Shown: positions 58,961 to 64,000 of the stretch, one piece after another
How the letters are laid out: the number at the start of each line of letters is the position of its first letter
Numbering within the stretch: the first letter of the stretch is position 1
NCBI GenBank assembly: GCA_947095535.1
Contig: OX352773.1
Location: 260,485,590-260,549,589 of the forward strand
Length of the DNA stretch: 64,000 bases
Source of the DNA: Poecilobothrus nobilitatus
Taxonomy: Eukaryota; Arthropoda; Insecta; Diptera; Dolichopodidae
Reading direction: 5' to 3'
Position numbers and translations under genes: made by a program
The notes under the pieces: model-generated
What the model was told of the DNA's origin: nothing
The model's database searches: none
What the model saw: the letters and a program-made list of their open reading frames with translations, nothing else

Positions 58961-61139
58961 TTAAACTATACTGTATTTTTACTTTTTGGCAGGAAATATA
59001 AAATGCATAGAAATTTTATTTTTTCATGTTTTTATTGTATTTACTTTCTCTATCACTCTTTTCCCTACATAATTCTGTAGTTCTGTTGTGCGTTACATAA
59101 GTTTACAAAGTGAATTTAGAAATAATTCTATTAATTAAAAATTTGTTTAACATCTATAATATGCTTATCATGTTTGTTTTCATCAGTTATTTAGTTATTT
59201 TCATTAAATTAGACAATATTCTTAAAATAAAAAAAAAAAAATATTAACTTGAATTAAAAATTTCATATTTTCATTAAAACCTGTTTGAAAGAGGAAAACA
59301 TGATATTTTCTAATAGGTACATTATAAAATTAAATCTTTTTCATAAATAGCTTTGCAAAAAATATTTTTTCGAAGGTGAGTATCGCTTCGGAAGTAGTAA
59401 TACAAATTCTTTACTGAGATACAATTTAGAGTAACAAAAATCAATTGTTGAAAGTTTGAAAGCTTTTTGTACACAGGTAGATACAGGTTTAAGAATGTAG
59501 TAAAAAAAAAATATTTGGAATAATTATAATTCGGAAAAACTGACCATATTTTCCGTAATAAAAAACATTAAAATACATAAGGTTTGGTGTTCCTAAAAAG
59601 GCTATACCTACGTATATAAACTTTGGGAAACTTTTTTTTATAATGCTTACAGTGTTATTGATAAAAAGAAAGGAAATACCGTTATATCAAAAGTATGCTT
59701 TTCTTTACTTACTTATATTAAAATTGTATTTATTTACTAGTTCTTTAATTATTTTAGATCACAGAGGTGATAACGCAATATTATTAAACCTTCGACTACT
59801 ATCATCGTCATTATAGATTAAATACTATTATTAATTTATTATTTATTTTGTTTATATTTAATATTGTATATTAATTTTATATATTAATTACACTATATTT
59901 GGTGGCAAAAGTGACTTGTTAAGAAAAATTACATTTAAAAAAAATTACTGCAAACTTATTACCGTAAAACGGGGTTAAATTAATCGGTAGGGGTGATTTT
60001 GATTGTTTTGACACATAAATTTTCAAATTTAAAATACTAAGTAGGCTTTGATTTAAAACAAAATTCTATATGAGTCATTTGTTGTAAACATGTACTACGT
60101 ACACCAGAGTAGTCGTATTGAATTATTGACTGAATATTAGCGAGTTGGAGCATGTTTAAAATAAAAAAAATATTTTTTTGATTATTGCACGCGGCTAAAA
60201 AATTTTGTTATATTAGAAAAACATAGTATGTACTTCACGGAAGAATTTAATATTGTAAGTATAATATATTTAATGAATATTAGTGAGTCACCCCTTTCCA
60301 ATGAACGACATCCCCGACACATCGAGGGGACATTGTTTTGCAGCTTGTTATCAAAGACACCCCAAGATCAGTTTGACTTTGATCACAACTAAAATTAATT
60401 TTTTCAACATCGATTTTTCTTATTTTGCAAATTATTTACATTTAAAAAATGTTTTAAATTTTTGTTGATCAATTCCACCCAGTTTTACCAGTATATATTA
60501 ATCTAGATACAGCAAAGTAACCAAAGACCTAGTGAAATTAATGATTCCCGAAACTGAAGCTTAGCCAAATTGTCAAATATGAATAATAAATGACTTAATG
60601 GATGCCGTTTGCTTTGGCAAGGAAAAAAAAATATATAATATATTAATCGGGCCATATAAAACCCAAACGGATTGATTTGCCTTACAAATAAATTTTTTTG
60701 TTATTCGAGGCGCTTTGAAAAGATTTCGGCAAAATTTATTTTTTTTTACTTTCCACTTTAGTTCATTTTTAAATGATCGATAATTTTTCATTATGAAATG
60801 TGTTTTGTTGCTGGAATGTGTATGGTAACAAAAATAATTTAAAGACATAAATTGAATACAGAATCAAGAGTTCAATAATATAAATCAATTTAACTAAATA
60901 ATTAAAAGTGATTTTAGAGTTGGTTACAAAATTCGGGTTATTTGCTTTTTGCAGAATATGCATATTATGTAGATATACTCGTATATATTCCAGATTCTAA
61001 ACTAATAGTATTTCTATAGTTGGATTTGGCATTTGCCGATTTTTATTCAAAATAGGATTTTTAAATTTATAGTTATTTTTTACAAATGTTGAACACTAAA
61101 AATTTTATGTCTTATATAAAATTTTTTAATATTTTTTTT
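58961..61139. other. AT-rich stretch, no gene seen
   Basis: Unique-looking AT-rich sequence. The small frames at 60283-60468 and 60573-60963 show no domain or splice logic. The missing TM1-TM2 exon of the receptor was looked for here on the minus strand and not found. Confidence 0.45.
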
Positions 61140-61257
61140 TTCCTAAGGGAGGTGGAATCTTCCAAAGACACAAAGATTTTGCCCTTGGTAGTGTCAGATT
61201 CTTACTGACTAAACCCGCCTCCCCCTTTAGCTAATATTATAAGATGAAACCCTTACC

Positions 61258-61530
61258 TGCAGTATATTGGCTAGGGAGTGGGGTTAGAAAAGCATAGGAA
61301 ATGGAGACGGAAACATTGAATTGGGAGTGGGACTGTGAGGAAACAATGAATTCGCCTATTATTATTACTATTTTGCTAACAATGACTTAATAGCAGTAGT
61401 ATATTGGCTAGGGAGTAGGGATTGAAAAGCATAGGAAATGGAGACGGAAACATTGAATTGTGAGTGGGACTGTGAGGAAACAATGAATTCGCCTATTATT
61501 ATTACTATTTTGCTAACAGTGACTTAATAA
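61258..61530 (+). repeat. ~136-bp tandem duplication
   Basis: Two near-identical units with GTATATTGGCTAGGGAGT, GCATAGGAAATGGAGACGG and GAATTCGCCTATTATTATTA (starts about 61258 and 61394). A shorter repeat, GCAGTAGTATATAACACCTT, occurs at about 61553 and 61701. Confidence 0.8.
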
Positions 61531-61862
61531 CCGTTACAACAGTTACAACACGCAGTAGTATATAACACCTTACTGCATGAGGTAATTATTAAACACAACT
61601 CGCCACTGTCACTGTAGCAGCTATTAATAATGGTATTAGTATTCTTATTAATATTATTATCATTTTACTACAGAGTCAGGGCCATCAGTGGATTACAACG
61701 TGCAGTAGTATATAACACCTTACTGCATGATATAACCAAAGATAGGTTGACTATCGCAGCTATTATAATATTATTATTATTGTTATTTTATTATAATTAC
61801 TACTATCAATTATACGATATACATTATTACAATATGAAATTACTACATATTTTTTACTTATA

Positions 61863-61938
61863 TGATCTGACCAGGGTTTGAATCCAAGACCCTTCGATTG
61901 AAAAGTTGGCGATCTAACCATTTCGCCATGAGTCAGAT
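61863..61938 (-). repeat. tRNA-like sequence with paired acceptor stem
   Basis: On the minus strand TCTGACT pairs over 7 bp (one G-U) with GGTCAGA. An A-box-like TGGCGAAATGGTTAGA and B-box-like GGATTCAAACCC are at tRNA spacing. The anticodon loop lacks U33 and its stem is only about 4 bp. It is best read as a tRNA pseudogene or SINE head; a functional tRNA is unlikely. Confidence 0.5.
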
Positions 61939-63687
61939 GTTTTTTAAATTTTTATTAAATTATGAATTCTAACTCTAATATATTGTTTTATAAAATAAGA
62001 TTTCTTACATTTGTTACAACAGTCATAATTAAAATAAGTTTTTAAACATTGATATAATTTATATTCTAAATCCTATTCTGTACTAATTTCACTAAAATAT
62101 TTAATAAATTTATTTTCAATCTATCTAAATAATATCTACATAAAATTTTCATTAGGCCTTTTTAAAATACATTTTTCATATTCAAATATCAACAAACAAT
62201 TTAAAACATTTTCGATTATTACTTTTTGCCACTATGTACTTGAATGTATAGAATAAAACAAAGTTGCGCCTTTAAAAATATATTGCGATTCAATTTCGAA
62301 TATTGCTATACTTTATATTATAACAATACATTTACATAAACATAGAAACAAAGTTGCGCCTTTAAAATTGTAAAAATACTACCTAAACAATATTTCGCTC
62401 ATTTTCACTCTAGCAGCAATTTCAATAAAATGGTTTTGAAATGAAATAACATATATTTTACCTACTTTTACTAATAGGTTTTTTTATTTACGTAGTTGCA
62501 AAAAAATTCATTAATATTGTGTAAAACAGAGTCGATCACCTTATTGTAATAGAAAATCTTTGGTTTCAATTAATGACATAAAATATATTTTACATGTGGA
62601 AAGGGTTATAATATAATAATAGATTTTAATTTTTAGGTTGAACAGTTAAAATTTGGAAAGATAGATAAATAATTTTATTTAAATTTTGTATTCATTTTCA
62701 CTTTAAATATAAATTTAGTTTTTAGAAGTTAACACCAGCTTTTTTTGAAATAAAAGAAAAATGTCCATCTGGAATAATGTCAAATTTGTTTGTTTTTTTT
62801 TTTTCATTAAGTTAAACAACAAAAAAAATACTTAAAAAATTTTTATTTAAAATAACATTCTTAGAATTAATTTAATCAATATTATAATATTATGATTTTT
62901 GCATAAAAAGCTCTATTATGTGTTAGTTTGTTATATTATTCGATATATTTTATATTTATATTAATCGTCGTTGTGAATTAAACCTATTGATTACAAATTA
63001 AAATTTAACCGGTTTTACAAAGCATCTTCGAAAGCTTCGAAACAGAATGATTTTTATTTTTATATTCGTTACAATAGTCCACGGGTATATTATAATTTGT
63101 CCTACGTTTGTAACACATCGGAATAAGCCTGATAGATATACATTCAAGTATATAGATCGTATCAGAAACGAAAAATTAGTCGAGCTATGTCGATTAAATT
63201 GTTATGTTGTTTTTGTTTGTATTTATCGATGATTAAAATTGTTGAGGATGATGAGTAGTACAAAAAAATGTAAACAAATAAAAAATCTAACGGTTCCATA
63301 AAGACCTTATCATATTGGTATACATACAATATACATATATACATATCGTATTATAATTTGGTTTTTGTTATATTGTGTGTGGAATATGTATTATATATTA
63401 TAATAATAGTATAGATATAAATTGTCCTATATTTTCCTATTCTTACTCCCTAGCCAATATACTGCATTAGCAGGTAGGGGTTTCATTATATTATATTGGC
63501 TGAAGGGGGTGGTGCGTTTAAGAATCTGACTCTGTCAACAAGGAATTCCTGGTGGCATTAAAAGGTTCGCACCTCCGCTAGAAAAAAAAATAGCTGCGTA
63601 TATGATCGTACGTATTTTGTGTATCTAGATTTAGAAGCAGAGCGATAGTATATATATTGTATTTTGAAAACTATAATGGTTTGCATG

Positions 63688-63730
63688 GGTATTTAAGAGT
63701 TGACAAGGGTAACTGTATTCTTCCACGTTA
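63688..63730 (-). repeat. Repeat A terminus fragment
   Basis: On the minus strand: GGAAGAATACAGTTACCCTTG, then GTCAACTCTTAAATACCC, the hairpin-bearing left end of repeat A without the rest. Confidence 0.6.
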
Positions 63731-63913
63731 TTATAGCAGCCTAACATGAATTAATTAATAATTAATAAAAATAGGTCATACCTCATTATGATTTTTTTGA
63801 TAATAAGTTTGTAAAAAAATTTGTTGGCTCCAACATCCTACTTGTATAATAGGTCCTCAAAGTCACATATATGCGCTGTCTAATTTTTTCATTTTCATCA
63901 TTAATACATATAA

Positions 63914-64000
63914 GGGGGCCTCGGTGGTTTAGTAGGTAAGAGTATATAAAATATGCTGGAAACACCGAGGGAGTGTGGATTCGAATCCAAGAATAATCTC
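63914..64000 (+). repeat. tRNA-derived SINE, cut by window end
   Basis: A box TGGTTTAGTAGG (63925-63936) and B box GGATTCGAATCC (63977-63988), with AACACCGAGGGAGTGTGG between, shared with the SINE at 54.0 kb. It continues beyond the window. Confidence 0.65.

Larger units (their letters stand above)
61140..63590. mobile_element. Element with ~160-bp terminal inverted repeats
   Basis: The left end (about 61140-61300) reads GGGAGGTGGAATC, GTGTCAGATTCTTA, CCTCCCCCTTTAGC, GATGAAACCCTTACCTGC and GTATATTGGCTAGGGAGT. The right end (about 63430-63590) carries the same blocks in order on the opposite strand (e.g. CTCCCTAGCCAATATACTGC, GAAGGGGGTGGTGCG, GGTTCGCACCTCCGC), about 75% similar by eye. The interior holds tandem duplications and a tRNA-like sequence but no transposase. 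A non-autonomous element or two inverted copies of one repeat are both possible. Confidence 0.55.

Noticed and set aside
61863..61938. A functional tRNA gene on the minus strand
   Set aside because: The acceptor stem pairs, but the anticodon loop is abnormal and the sequence lies in a repeat-rich element.
1..64000. CRISPR array or bacterial operon
   Set aside because: Tandem units here are 140-1000 bp without spacers. Introns, poly(A) LINE and insect genes show eukaryotic DNA.

Overview
The window is about 75% AT eukaryotic DNA with spliced genes, long introns and many degraded mobile elements. Two recognisable host genes point to an insect: a modular serine protease of the Toll pathway (modSP, + strand, about 13.0-15.2 kb) and four internal exons of a 5-HT2-class serotonin receptor (- strand, about 33.9-54.6 kb). 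One repeat family resembles, from memory, a common Drosophila intergenic repeat, so a dipteran is plausible but not proven.

Layout. 1-12.9 kb: no sure gene. It holds related dispersed repeats (called A, B and E here), a reverse-transcriptase fragment, a small fold-back element and a broken open frame. 12.96-15.16 kb: complete five-exon modSP gene with signal peptide, four LDLa modules, a sushi/linker region and an S1 protease domain with an intact triad. 16.7-18.2 kb: repeat C with a ~142-bp tandem array. 19.86-31.87 kb: a 12-kb nested transposon complex. Its outer ends are 30-bp inverted repeats (28/30 identical) with a 4-bp target duplication, splitting an older E repeat. Its own gene is a broken transposase resembling the DUF7869 family. 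Later insertions inside it are a Helitron, a hAT element with an exact 8-bp duplication, and A, B and C repeats. 33.9-54.7 kb: 5-HT2 receptor exons (TM3-TM4, TM5, two ICL3 exons) with introns full of repeats and a second Helitron copy. 55.5-58.9 kb: a full-length LINE with an 11-bp target duplication, poly(A) tail, an intact ~1000-codon endonuclease/RT frame and a tRNA-like 5' end. 61.1-63.6 kb: an element bounded by long inverted repeats. 54.0 kb and 63.9 kb: tRNA-derived SINE sequences.

Relations. modSP and the receptor are unrelated in function. The first and last receptor exons (TM1-2, TM6-7) are not visible. If the 3' exons lie left of the window, modSP sits inside a receptor intron on the opposite strand. 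The main novelty is in the mobile DNA: a TIR transposon linked to a DUF7869-like transposase, a LINE that begins with a Pol III-like promoter, and a set of GACG-rich repeats sharing one conserved end.
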